From positions 39,730,025 through 39,794,024 of the forward strand of contig CATQJL010000316.1 in assembly GCA_958299035.1 (NCBI GenBank): a stretch of DNA of 64,000 bases, written 5' to 3'. Source of the DNA: Cylicocyclus nassatus. Lineage: Eukaryota > Nematoda > Chromadorea > Rhabditida > Strongylidae. The position numbers were made by a program, and so were the translations under genes. This document shows, in pieces, positions 12,763-24,900 of this stretch; within the stretch, counting starts at the first letter, position 1; the number at the start of each line of letters is the position of its first letter. The notes under the pieces are model-generated. The model had not been told where the DNA came from. It saw only the letters and a list, made by a program, of their open reading frames with translations, and did no database searches.

Positions 12763-13543
12763 AGAAGCGGTAAAAGAAACACTCAAATTTTGATTTCTCG
12801 GTGTTTGATCATAAATAATCTAAGACTTGCGCAAGAAATCGGAGCAGTCAATGTTATAGGTTTTTGACCAACTTCTTTTGAGAGAGCAGGTTTGTGCTGA
12901 AAGGATGTCTTTACGATAAGTTAGTCAGTGCCAACTCAAAAGCAAGTCTTAACGACGATGTTCAATCAACACAAACTTTAGTTGAAGGAACAAGTCAAAC
13001 CTATAATGCTGACTTTTTCGATTTATTGCGAGTTTTGAATTTTATATGATCAAACACAAGAAAATCTTGATTGATTTTCTCTGCCTTTCCTATCTACGAA
13101 TGTGTGCGTCTTGGGAAGCTGTCTAATCATAAGCGCATTATTTCTTCCAAATAAAACCAAACGCTGAAAAAACAAGAAGCTGCGAATTTTCTGGAAATGG
13201 TGCCAAAGAAGTTTCCAACTCAACATAATCATTTGAAATCTCTGACATATAAGTTAAGAAGTTTGCTGGATTCGGCAAGGAATTCAAAATCCTATCAATG
13301 AGTCATGCTTTACCAATCTGTCCGTACAAACTCGTCTTTTTGCACACCCTGTGAAGAAAATTGGACCATTAGGGGTTACAGCCTTTATTATGTGGCTTAC
13401 GAATGGATAGTTACCGTCGAACTAGTTTCAGCTATTGTGTTAATACGGAAAAAAAGCGTAAGTAGTAACCAGTGCGCTGCAAGCAGAAATAAGCATTGAT
13501 TCTTGGTACTCTGGATCCAAAAAGCAGCTTTTCTTGTCTTAAG
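12763..13543. other. non-coding stretch before the coiled-coil exons
   Basis: No supportable gene. A donor-like GCGTAAGTAG occurs near 13,456, but no matching exon could be phased. Confidence 0.4.
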
Positions 13544-14037
13544 GAGCAAAGCACGTGTTCTGCGAGACATATGGGAGTCATGCGAGGACAATAGAGGGGG
13601 AAAACCCATTGTGAAATCTAATGTGAAGAAGTACGAGTTCAAAAGACGACTTTCTGAGTTCAACAATACAATTCGTGTTCTTGAGGCAAAATTGCAAGAA
13701 GCAATCTGGAAAGAAGAGTAAGCTTCGTTAAATATGTTTTTGGCAGATGTTACAGACCCCAAGAAGATCTTGTATGATTTTTTCCAGATACAAACAGGCC
13801 ACGGAGATTGAAGGATGTTTGAAGAGACTACGCTCACGGGAAGCACCGCTGCTTGAGCTACTGAAGGAAAGGCATGATGCGATTGTGCAGTGCAAGTATC
13901 CGGAAGCTGAGAAGTATTCGTTTATATTTTCTATCCCTAAAAATTCAGTGTTCTTAAGAGCCAAGAATCGTTTCGAGAGTACTCTAGAAGATGCGCTGCA
14001 AAACAGAGACTTCGAGAAATTCCTAATTCCGGAGGAG
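13544..14037 (+). CDS. two exons encoding a UVR-like coiled-coil segment (partial gene)
   Basis: Exon A (13,544-13,717) and exon B (13,788-14,037) join across a 70-bp intron (GTAAGC...TTTTTCCAG) in consistent phase (2, then 0), and B ends at a GTAAGC donor. The product is charged and helical, with repeated short units: AKLQEAIWKEEYKQATEIEG, then RHDAIVQCKYPEAEKY, then ESTLEDALQNRDFEKF. These match the loose pattern of UVR-type helical hairpins seen in UvrB/C, Clp and CEP104-like proteins. Exon A starts after an AAG acceptor with a good pyrimidine tract, unusual for nematodes, and would accept a phase-2 upstream exon, as at 9,504. Downstream exons were not found; a Helitron fragment begins at 14,288. 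Confidence 0.6.
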
Positions 14038-14287
14038 GTAAGCTGTTCATTTTGCATTGGAGACTATCGTAAAAAATGTCTGCATTTGCATTTCCAAGCA
14101 TTTATAGCTTTTGTTGCTAAGCTTGCAAGCCTAGACCACTTCCTAGTTTAGGCCACTTTCTTTTGTGTACATGATTTGAGCTCGAGCGATCGAATGTATG
14201 TATATACAGTCTCAGAGAAAAAAGTGCAACTGTTTGATTGTTAAAAACTTTCTTGCATCAACGTCTTTCTCCTTACTTTAGGGACCA

Positions 14288-14757
14288 CTAGCTGACTTAC
14301 CCGGCCAACCTTTCGCTGTGGTCAATTCTACATGCCATTTCCCTATTCCCGCTGTGTTAGTTGTCATGCTCACTTACCGCTCTGTGCCAATTCCCAACCG
14401 TAGCTCAAACTTTGCAAAAAATCGATAAAATAGATAAAGGTAACAAATAATTTCAAAAAGTAACATTGTATTCGTAATCAGCATGCTCGATTACCCCCTC
14501 CCCCCCCCCCCCCTGTGCCAACTCTCAGCCCCGCAAGCCAATACAAAAAATCGTTAAAAATCGATAAAATCGATATCGGTAGATGACGAAAAGTAGCCTT
14601 TGACATCTGCCCCGTCCCAAAGTGTATGTGTGCCAAGTTTGTCCGGATCGTTTGAAAAATGGAATTTTCTATTCGGAACATACGTACAGACAGACATACA
14701 GACAGACATACAGACATACAGACTTAAACACAAAGACAAACAGACATTCAGCTCTAT
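14288..14757 (-). mobile_element. Helitron-type fragment, 3' end at 14,288
   Basis: Read on the minus strand the element ends GGCCGGGTAAGTCAGCTAG followed by T. This is the same terminal plan (CCGGG...CAGCTAG|T) as the Helitrons ending at 25,067 and 26,294. The opposite side carries an (ACAG)n/(ACAT)n-type run at about 14,687-14,750, matching the GTCTGT-rich region just inside nematode Helitron 5' ends. The 5' terminus itself is missing, apparently cut by mariner-type DNA at about 14,759. A 14-C run sits at 14,500-14,513. Non-autonomous, no ORF. Confidence 0.6.
14400..14570. repeat. direct repeat units with AAAATCGATAAA
   Basis: Two diverged units, each with CTCAAACTTTGCAAAAAATCGATAAA or a related sequence plus CAGCATGCTCGATTACC-type sequence, lie in tandem. 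Related units in the opposite orientation occur at about 47,665-47,945. The unit length is roughly 100-130 bp. Confidence 0.55.
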
Positions 14758-14758
14758 A

Positions 14759-14905
14759 CTATTGGGTTGTCGCGAAAGTTTTAACGGTTTTTTCAAACGA
14801 CTATAAAACCACGCACAATTAAGACCTGAATGAGTTTCAACATGCATTTGATGCAACTTCTCCTTCTCTTTCTTACGAGTACATTTTCGAACCACATTCT
14901 TGCAT
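14759..14905. mobile_element. mariner terminal fragment
   Basis: It starts TATTGGGTTGTCGCGAAAG followed by a gap and GTTTTAACGG-type sequence, the pattern of mariner inverted-repeat ends next to a TA. No partner end or transposase frame was found, so this is a one-ended relic abutting the Helitron fragment. Confidence 0.5.
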
Positions 14906-15599
14906 GCTTTTTTGATAATTCCCAAAACTCCTCACCCGTCCATTCTATCTGCTCAAAAATCGGCTAATTTCCAAAAATTTCGCTCCAAATTTTGGCAAAG
15001 GTTAAGCATGGCGCAAAAAAAGCAAATAACGGACTATATGGTAATATTTTTAGATTTTCATAATCTGCTATTAGCTTCAAAGAATTATTTTTTTGGAAGT
15101 CTCGATTTTTGGCAAAGTCATGAAACACGCAGGTGCAGCAAAAACATGAAAGCTTTTAAAGTTTCTGCAAATTGAAACTTGATTGCTGTTAAACATTGTT
15201 TGTGCAACATAACCAAGTCTGATTTGTTTTGAGGAATCAGCTTTATGAGATTTTCGGCACTCTTACATGGTAAAGTGATCACAAAGCCGCGGTTTTTCTC
15301 AAGTAAGTGACTATTACAGATTTGATAAACGCGGCCCTTGTAATCTAAAATGGGTATATTGTGGTCAAAGGTTTGCTTTACTACAACAGCTACCAGCGCT
15401 CTTTTGCAAATGTTAGGATAAGCATTTTTAGAATTAACACAAAATTTGATATTGAGCTGCTCAAAAAGCCATGACCATAACAGCGCAAAGACAGAGTATA
15501 TCAGGAAGCAAATGTAGCTGTAGAAAAGACGATAAAAATCTAAATCAAATGGTACCTAGGTCGTCCATGGATTGGTGTTCTGTGAGTATTAGTGTTCGG

Positions 15600-16178
15600 G
15601 GACAACCTAATGTATATGATTGTGTGGAGTTAGCTTCGAGTTGATTTTCGGTATGAAGCGAATCCCCTCTTCATCATTGTAAAATTACGGTAAGAAGTTC
15701 GGGAAAGATTTTAGGCCATTGAGAGACATATTTTGCTTCAGGAAAACCCATCAAGTCAGAAACTTTTAAACTACGGCAATCAAAGTCGCTGTTTCGAAAT
15801 TTGCCTGCTGTAGTTTTTCTTTCCAGTATTCCAGGTAAAACGTAACAGCTATTTTTAGAACACCCGTCAGAAATATGATTACACCCTCAAAGCTGAAACA
15901 CTCGTTAAAAGTTGTGTAGTGAAAATCGGCTTGCGTGAAAACCCTAGTACACAATTCTCCAGATTTTTGAAAAATTCATCAGACGGCCTATTTCGTAACA
16001 CTGTATGGTGGAAGTTCTCCCCGTAATCCTAAAGTGGTGAAGAGAAATCGGTGATTCGCTTAATTACGTAAATCTAAGTTGAAATTCAGCCCCACCGATG
16101 TGTCTAAAGATCGGCAAAAGACATCAAGGTAAGAGAGTTATTAAGGATCGAATAGTATACATTTTTGGGACACCCTGT
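15600..16178. mobile_element. Tc1/mariner-type MITE, copy 1 (left end decayed)
   Basis: The segment parallels 45,118-45,732 along its length. Shared landmarks include CATTGAGAG, GGTAATTCGCT or GGTGATTCGCT, and the terminal CATTTTTGGGACAC. The right end at 16,171-16,178 is the GGGACACC type. Divergence between the copies is high and no transposase is recognisable. Confidence 0.5.
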
Positions 16179-17074
16179 CTCACAAAAAGCAATACCAAAA
16201 TACTGAATCACTTCTCCTCATATTAAATCTTCTTGTGGATGAAATCAGATTTTATGGTGTAACGCTTTCATTGCAGATAGAGCGCTTGCGAATGCACTCT
16301 CTCAAAGGTTGAGTTGCTGATGTGTTACTGAAGTTCTAGTGCTAATCTCGCAAAAGGCATTGATTCACGAAATGAATGCTTGTTGCTAACTTATATAGTA
16401 TGTAATAAAGATACTGTTGCATTTCGTCGCGCTGTGTACCAAAATTGAATATCTCCTAGCGCTATTCTGCGATATGACAGGAAAATAATACACTACATAA
16501 TGAACAGTCTGAACACTTACTTACGGCAACGAAATCGCCTGCGGATACCCTTACACACTCCAAATTTTTCATTATCCTATAACTTGCCAAGCTATTCTCG
16601 CTGTATTTGCCCTCCCATCTTCAGTAAGCATGTTCAACATCGTTGGCTCCACAGAAAGAGTCAAACAGACGAATAGAAGGAAAAAAGACGTTTATTTCGT
16701 GATAGATACCATCTCAATTTTCGAGTGACTTATCCAATTCTAGGTAGACAGCTACAGCCAAATCGACTAGAGTGAATGATGCACTGTCAGTACGGCAGAA
16801 TTTCGTTTCGAAACGCAACTTGGAGATGAATTTCAGATGAAATACGAAAATTTGCAGAAAGGCAAGAGCGATCTGTGACCACGGGATTCGAGCCCCGTAT
16901 TTTATGGCACCACGCCAGTCTTTCTGCTGCTGATGGGTTCATGCAATGTTTCTTCCTTTCTTCTTCAGCCTCCTAAAGATTTAGAATGAATTGTTTGGTA
17001 ACCAACTTTTCTCGACCTCTGAACTCTCAAATGGACTCTTCCAGATCAACGCTGATTTAAGACACCAGGTCATT
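16179..17074. other. non-coding; B-box-like sequence near 16,880
   Basis: On the minus strand near 16,872-16,897 there is ACGGGGCTCGAATCCCGT, a perfect T-arm with a B-box-like loop. No A box or cloverleaf is found at tRNA spacing, so this is a tRNA-derived relic at most. Otherwise nothing was seen. Confidence 0.4.
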
Positions 17075-17212
17075 ATGCACAAAAAAATATTTGTATTAAT
17101 TCTGGTCCATGCTCTACTAACTTGTTTTTTACCTTCAAAACTCCCTCTACAATCTGCACGCGAGTCATGGCCATGCTTTTCTTCTATCACTCTCGGCATA
17201 GTTGGTTCCCCG
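17075..17212 (+). CDS. putative first exon of a secreted protein
   Basis: An ATG opens 46 codons that end exactly at a CCG/GTAAGAGG donor. The first residues (MHKKIFVLILVHALLTCF) form a classic signal peptide: two lysines, then a hydrophobic core. The remainder has one cysteine and no recognisable domain. The next exon was not found. The 10-kb element inserted at 17,525 may split this gene, and a possible C-terminal exon lies beyond it at about 27,735-27,890. It could instead be a chance hydrophobic ORF. Confidence 0.35.
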
Positions 17213-17524
17213 GTAAGAGGTTCTCACTCTTTGTGGATCGGTTATAGCTTCTACTGGAAGTGATAACTAGTCTGAAGAAGCTCTGATGTCGTATTTGCGG
17301 CTCTTCCTCGTCCTTGATCCTTGATAGTCCTTGACGGTGAGTCTCCCTGTGGCGTAGAGTTCCTCCTTGCCCTTGATTCGTGGAAGAATCGCCCTTAAAC
17401 AGTAGAGCTTCCTTTTCTTTGGTCGATGAGCGGTCTTCTTGTGCCTAATCCTGATCGCCACTGTTGTGACTTGAGAACGGCTTAAGTGAATCCTTAACTA
17501 TCCGAGAAAACCAGATATACCATA

Positions 17525-18794
17525 CAATACCGCTCACATTTTTTGAAAAAAAGACGCGAATGTATGGACATGTCCATACATGTATGGACATGTCCATACA
17601 GTATGGACATGTCCATACATCAGCGTCGCGTGGCCATATCTCGCTTCAGAGTGGACGAATTCTGAATCCAAAGCCACCATTCGATTCAGCTCGGCGCGGA
17701 GAATCTTCTGATATACTGGAGGTGGGGGTACGATGTCTTCGATATTCCGTTTTCAGTCTTTTCAATTTGTTCTGCGGAAGTCCTTTCGCGAATATGTGAA
17801 GCAACGCCTATCCAACATAGAAGACTTTACTAAGTACTATTCGATAATATTGTTCTTGTAAATTATTGTGCGCTAAAACATAGGCTCAGACTTCTTTCCA
17901 AAGTAGATAGAAGCGTTGGTGAATTTTGGAAAAATCACGCGTCTTTAAATTCTACTGCCATAACTTCCTTCGGAATAAGTATGTTTTGAATCCGAAAATA
18001 GCGCCTTGCTCAGCTCATCAAGGCGAATCTTCTCATATACAGCATGTCCTTGATATTTCGATTTCAGTATTCTTGAATCTTTCTGAGGACGTCTTTTCGC
18101 GAAGGTGTAAAGCAGCGAGCATTGACCCGAGTACATTCCAGCAAGGATTTTTCGATAGCACTTTTTCTGTAGATTATGATGTGCTAAATAGTAGCCGCAG
18201 GTTTCTTTTCAAAGGAAACAGAACGGCTGGTGAATTGTGGAAAAATCTTGTCGTCCCAAATTCTACTCGCCATATCCGCAGGATACGAAGCTATCTTGCT
18301 AAGCAGATGTGAGTTTCGAAATCAGCAGGTCGCATAACCTCTACGAGCAAGTTTTCCGATATGTTCGGGTTATTCCATTTTTTCTCGTTTTACGCTCCGG
18401 AAGCTCGCCGATGGATTTTGGTCAAAATGTTGATGCTCTTGAATTGTAAGGAAACTTCGCTTATAGAGGTTTTCGAGCACGCTCTTTACGAAAATCGTGG
18501 TCTTTGAGGATTACAGGGTCTTTTTGGAGAGATACGGTGAGGTGACTGTAACTGCATCACGAAAGTCCGTAACTTTGGCCGCACTTCTCGCGTATCATAT
18601 ATCGCGTCAGGAACCTTGCCTGCTTGCTTTTCTCAGTCAAAGTTACTAGGAATTGTGCTATCGAAAGGTGCATTACTCAGGCTCCAGTCTGTGAAATTCG
18701 CCGAGTTACGAGCCTACGAAAACACGTCCTCGTGAATTTTGCCCAAAATGTAAAGATCGCATATTTCGTCGAAATTCCATCGTGAGTGCTTGTA
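17525..18794 (+). repeat. left 1.27-kb terminal inverted repeat
   Basis: Order inward: a short AT-rich end, three copies of a palindromic unit (core ATGGACATGTCCAT) at about 17,560-17,620, then at least two diverged direct subrepeats about 326 bp apart (landmark GAATCTTCTGATATAC near 17,700 and GAATCTTCTCATATAC near 18,027), then unique sequence to GTGAGTGCTTGTA. An open stretch of 128 codons inside it lacks an ATG start and is duplicated only because the arm is. Confidence 0.9.
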
Positions 18795-18925
18795 CAACGC
18801 GCTGATCAAATCCTTCCACATTTTTAATGGATCTTATTGTGTTAGATTTGGTGCTTTGAGCTCTAGCCACGAAATAGCTTTGATATTCAATTGAGCAGCT
18901 GAAGCAGACGCAAGCACCATCTATA

Positions 18926-21900
18926 TCTCTATATATATAAAACTCAAAGTGTGTTTGTCTGTTAATAAGTATGTTTTTTATACAAATCTTTCTGAGTGGG
19001 CCAAATGAGCAGAGACTTTGCACACTTATGTTTTCGACCCCGGCGCAGAACATAGGCTACTTTTCGCGGCAATTCACTCGGTCCCTCCATCGATTTATTG
19101 ATTTGTTTACTTACATCCGAGAAAATGAAACCTTACAGTGGCTGCAAAGTCATTTTTATGAGTTACTGTATATCGCAGCGGTAAGTCTCATTCTGTGTTT
19201 CTGCAAGCAAAGCGAAGTCAAAAGAAGTGTACTTGAAGTAGGTTTTTGTATACGCGAAAAGATGTTGTGTGGAAGTTACTTGATGTGTTAGATGTTTCCT
19301 TAGTCAATCAAGTTGTAACGTTCTCTCGAAAACAACGAATCCTTCGCTCACGAATGTGTGAAAGGCACTAGGTAATGGTGCTGAACATCCGTCTCCCGAT
19401 CGATTATTGATGACAAAAACCAAAGCTTTTTTGAACACTATGTAAGATTTGACTGAGAATTTAGTCGAAAACAACGATGTCTTTGTTATGATTTGCGAAG
19501 ATGCGGAAGGGTGTTTAAGTCGATCATAGTAGTTATCTTAAAATCGAGAAAATAAGCTACACTCACCTTGATTAGCCACTTCCTTTGGGGAAGGTAATTC
19601 AAAAACTGAGCAGGATTGATGTTCCCATGGATTGTGCGAGGAAGCAGTGTGGAATGGATAGTACAGGAACAACCAGTCAGCGGGAAGACATGATAGAAAG
19701 TAGTTTTCAACATTGTAAGTGGTGATATGCTAATTATTATATCCATTCTACAACAAATGCTTACGCGTACAGTCGTGAGAACCGAGCAATCCTGATGAGA
19801 GAGTTAGATACTAAAGTCTTTTTAACTTTTCTTGCACAGCTACCACAATGCCGCCCAAGAGAGCATGCATTGGAAGAGTTGACCCTAGAGCCAAACGAAT
19901 GAGAGAGACAAGAGAAAGGGAAACGTCTGAAGAGCGTGAGGTGCGCCTTGAAGCAAATCGTGCAAGAGCTTCTCAGTCAAGAGCAAGTGAAACATCCGAA
20001 GCACGTCAAGCGCGACTTGATTATTTACGTCAAAGAAACAGTGAGCTGAGAGCTGCGGAGACATCTGAGCAGCAGCGTCTTCGGCTCGAAGATGTTAGGT
20101 CCAGAATGGCTGAATTGCGCGCTATGGAAACGCAACAGCAGCGCGATGATAGATTAGAAGCAGATAGGAGGCGAATTTCTAACTCAAGAGCTGAGGAAAC
20201 ACCATCGCAATACCAGCAAAGACTTGAAGATTCGCGCACCAGAATGGCACTTTTGAGAGAGTCGGAAACCAGTGAACAACATGAAATTCGATTGCAGAAT
20301 AATCGACAACGTCAAGTTCAGTCGCGACAAATGCAGAGATGGTCAGATTTGAGACTGGCGGTCTTTCACTACACGCCTCAACCTGACTATTCGCTGCATC
20401 CAAAAGCGGTTATCGGAAAGATGGACGTAGTCTGTAATTACTGCCACGCAAGGAGATACGCAGCAGAACCACCAGGGATATGCTGTTCAAATGGGAAAGT
20501 TCGGCTGTCACCTGTACACGACCCTCCTGAGCCACTACTCTCATACATGGCAGGCACGACGCCGCAATCTAGACATTTCCTGCAAAACATCAGAAAGTAT
20601 AATTCATGCTTTCAGATGACGTCATTCGGATCTACTGTAGAGGTGGTAAACGAAGGTGGCTTTATGCCAACATTCAAGGTCCAAGGGCAAATTTACCACA
20701 GGATAGGTTCCTTACTGCCTACAGCTGAGAATACACCCAAGTTCCTTCAGCTCTACTTTGTTACAAATGAGCAGCTACAATGCGACTACAGGCGTGCAAA
20801 CATTCCCGGCTTGAGAGAAGACATAGTACTGGACCTGCAAAGATTGCTTCATCGACATAACTGTTTAGTGAGGCTATTCAAAACGGCTTTGGACAAAATG
20901 CCTATGGATGAATACAAATTAGTTATACACGCAGACAGAAAACCAGCCAGTGAGCATGAAAGGCGTTTCAATGCTCCAACTGTAAGCGAAGTCGCCATAG
21001 TCATGGTCGGAAACGAGTGTGACAGACGTGACATTATTATTCAGAAGAGAAATGACGCGTTGCAACAGATTCCCGAAACGCATAGGTCATACGACTCTCT
21101 GCAATACCCGCTCATACTTTGGGAAGGTCAAGATGGTTATCATTTCAATCTGAAGCAGACTGATCCTCGCACTGGTGGGCTAACCACCAAGAAAGTTTCG
21201 GCCATGGATTTCTACGCTTACCATTTGATGACAAGAACTGGTGCAACAAATCATGTTCTGAAAAGTCGTCAACTTTTCCATCAATACATTGTCGACATGT
21301 ATGCCAAAATTGAAGCGGAGCGCCTTCTCTACATTCGATTGAATCAAAGGAGACTGCGAGTTAAGGACTACATCCATCTGCGAGATGCAGTAATCAATGA
21401 CGGGAATGTGGCTGATCTCGGACAACAGGTGATATTGCCAGCCACTTTTACGGGAAGTCCAAGACATATGCATGAATACGCACAAGATGCCATGTCTTAC
21501 GTCCGTATGTATGGACGCCCGGACCTTTTTAATACATTCACATGCAATCCAGCTTGGAAAGATGTTTCTGAAGAGCTTTTTGCAGGTCAAACGCCTGTCG
21601 ATAGGCATGACCTGATTGCGAGGATATTTAAACAGAAACTGACCAAACTCATGGATGTGATCACAAAAAGCCATGTGTATGGAGAAACTAAGTGCTGGAT
21701 GTACTCCATCGAGTGGCAGAAGAGAGGCCTTCCCCATTCACATATCTTGCTATGGCTAAAAGATAAAATTCGTCCGAACCAGGTGGATGATACCATATCT
21801 GCCGAGCTACCAAATCCACATGAGGACCCGACTTTGTTCGAGATTATTACTAAGAACATGATTCATGGACCGTGTGGACCTATCAATCCTTCATCGCCGT

Positions 21901-24900
21901 GTATGAGGGATGGAAAGTGCACTAAGAAGTACCCTCGGCAAATGATTCGAGAGACGCAAACAGGGAACGACGGGTACCCCTTATACAGGCGACGCAGCCC
22001 GCAGGATGGCGGTTTCACGACAAAGCTAAGGCTGAGGATTGAAGACCAGCTGACAGAAATTGACATAAACAGATGGATCGTTCCATACACTCCCCTGCTT
22101 TCGAAGATGTTTCAGGCACACATTAATGTCGAGTATTGCAGCTCCGTGAAATCAATCAAGTATATCTGCAAATACGTCAATAAAGGTGGGGATATGGCGG
22201 TGTTTCGCCTTGAACACGGAAGCGCATCCAATGACGAAGTCACACAGTATCAAATGGGGCGCTACATTAGTAGCAACGAAGCTGTGTAGCGCATACTCAA
22301 TTTTAAGATACACGACAGATATCCTCCTGTCGTACATCTTTCTGTCCATCTGGAAAATGGACAGCGAGCCTACTTTACGACTGAGAATGCGAGGGAAAGA
22401 GCTGTTCAGCCTCCTAACACCACTTTGACAGCATTTTTTCTGCTGTGTCAAGAAGACGAATTCGCCAGAACTTTACTATATCCCGAGGTACCGAAGTATT
22501 ACACATGGAACAAGACAACAAAGAAGTTCTGCCGAAGAAAACAGGGTAGCTTGGTACCTGGACATGATGTCCGTGCGTCGGATGTCATCGGACGTGTTTA
22601 TACGGTCCACCCGAGGAACGCTGAGTGTTTTTATCTCAGACTTTTACTGCATGTTATTCGTGGACCTACGTCATTTGCTGCTTTGAGAACCGTTGAAGGA
22701 GAGCAATGTGAAACGTATAGGGAAGCTTGCCAGAAACTTGGCCTTCTCGAGAGCGACGAACACTGGAATGCAACGATGTTGGAAGCCTCGCTAAGGTGTT
22801 TCGCAGCGCAACTTCGTAGTCTGTTTGCGGTAATTTTGACAACGTGTTCGCCATCTAATCCGCGTACTCTCTGGGAACAGTATAAAGAGGCACTCAGTGA
22901 AGATATCCTTAGGGAGAGACGCAGACAAACATCACTCGAATTGGAATTTTCACCTGAGATCTTTAATCAAGCTTTGACTTTGATAGAAGACAACTGCCTC
23001 TCGATTACTGGCCAAACACTGTCTCAGCTTGGCTTGAACACCCCCAGTCGTGGAAACAACCATGCCCTCGAAGACGACGTTTTAAGAAAAAGAAGTTATG
23101 ATAGAAGTGAGCTGGAAAGAATTGTTGAGAGCAATATACACCTACTAACTGAGGATCAAAGAGTGGCTTACGCTGCAATAATGGACGCCGTCACGAAAGA
23201 AAACGGTGGACTCTTCTTTCTAAACGCACCTGGGGGAACGGGAAAGACGTTTTTGTTAAATCTGATTCTCGCAGAAGTTCGAAGAAATGGAGCTATTGCT
23301 GTCGCCGTAGCATCCTCAGGAATCGCGTCTACACTATTACAAGGTGGTCGGACAGCCCATTCAGCTTTGAAACTTCCCTTAGATTTTTCGATGTCAGACA
23401 ATCCGGTTTGCAGCATAAGCAAAGGCAGTTCGAAGGCACAGATGTTACGATCATGCAAGCTCATCGTTTGGGATGAGTGCACGATGGCGCACAGAAAGGC
23501 TCTCGAAGCAGTAAATCGAACTTTGCAAGACTTGAGAGAGAATAATCAACTAATGGGCGGAATCACAGTGCTCTTGGCTGGAGACTTCCGCCAAACGTTG
23601 CCTGTCATTCCGAGGGCTACAGCAGCAGACGAGTTAAGTGCATGTCTTAAATCTTCCGAGCTTTGGAAACACGTGCAGAGGCTGACACTGAGAACGAATA
23701 TGCGTGTACATCTGTTAGGAGACATCACCGCAGGAAATTTCGCGCAGCAACTTTTAAGCCTTGGTGATGGCAGGTTTCCTACTGATCCTCAAACAGACCT
23801 GATCAACTTTCCTGTAGATTTCTGCAATTTGGTACAGTCTATTGATGAGCTCATAGAAAAGGTTTTTCCGGATATTGGAACCAACCACATGGACCTCACG
23901 TGGCTCTGTGAAAGAGCTATCCTGGCCCCCAGAAATGACTGTAAACTCCGTGAATCTTCGTATACAGAGCAGCTTACCTGGCTCCGCTTTCATATACAAA
24001 TCCATCGATGCTGTGGTTGATCAGGACGAAGCAGTTAATTATCCTGTAGAATTTCTGAACTCTCTTGAGCCAGCGGGATTCCCTACTCATGAACTGCAGC
24101 TTAAATGTGGATCACCCATAATTCTGATGCGCAACATTAATCCACCTAAGCTGTGCAACGGCACGAGGCTCTGCATTGAAAACTTGATGCCTCATGTCAT
24201 CGAAGCAAGAATCTTAACTGGCACATCCACGGGAGAAGTCGTTTTCATTCCGCGTTTACCCTTGATTTCCACTAATCTGCCCTTTGTATTCAAACGATTG
24301 CAATTCCCTGTGAGACTTGCATTCGCAATGTCTATAAACAAAGCCCAAGGACAGTCATTAAAGGTAACGGGTGTAAATTTGGAATATCCTTGCTTCTCGC
24401 ACGGCCAGCTCTACGTGGCCTGCTCAAGAGTAGGAACTCCTAAGAACTTATACATATACGCACCCGACGGAAAGACCAAGAACATCGTATATCAGAGCGC
24501 TCTACGTTGAATTGTTTAGATTGAATAAAAAGGTAGGTAAACTACCTAAGTCAAACGTAGCTTTGAATCCACAGTTCAACTTTTCAAGAGTATGTGTGCA
24601 AGAACTAAGAAGAATCGAAAAAAGTTTCTACATGTCTGTGTACGAATTTACAACAAAGTGGTAGAGGAATCAGCAGCTTCAGTGCTGACTCCTTAATTAC
24701 ATATCCTTCATAATCTATTTATGCATTTCTCTTCGCAATCTGTTTAGAATAAAGTTTATATTGTGATTGCACTGATTGGTCATCTTGCCAGCGGACGTTC
24801 GCAATTCAGACAATGAAAAAAACTACTCCCAGGCGAAAGTGAATCTAGGAGACTTCATTAGTCGCAAAGCGAATAAAGCACAATGTTTAAAGCGGAGCAC

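Noticed and set aside
16860..16930. tRNA gene on the minus strand
   Set aside because: Only a T-arm-like hairpin is present; no A box, anticodon arm or acceptor stem at correct spacing.
17267..17461. 64-codon basic minus ORF
   Set aside because: It starts at GTG, has no splice support and no recognised domain; it could be part of an unknown exon but cannot be supported.
17926..18312. Identical 128-codon ORF in both arms (also 26,835-27,221)
   Set aside because: It starts at TTG rather than ATG, matches no family, and its duplication is explained by the near-identical inverted arms.
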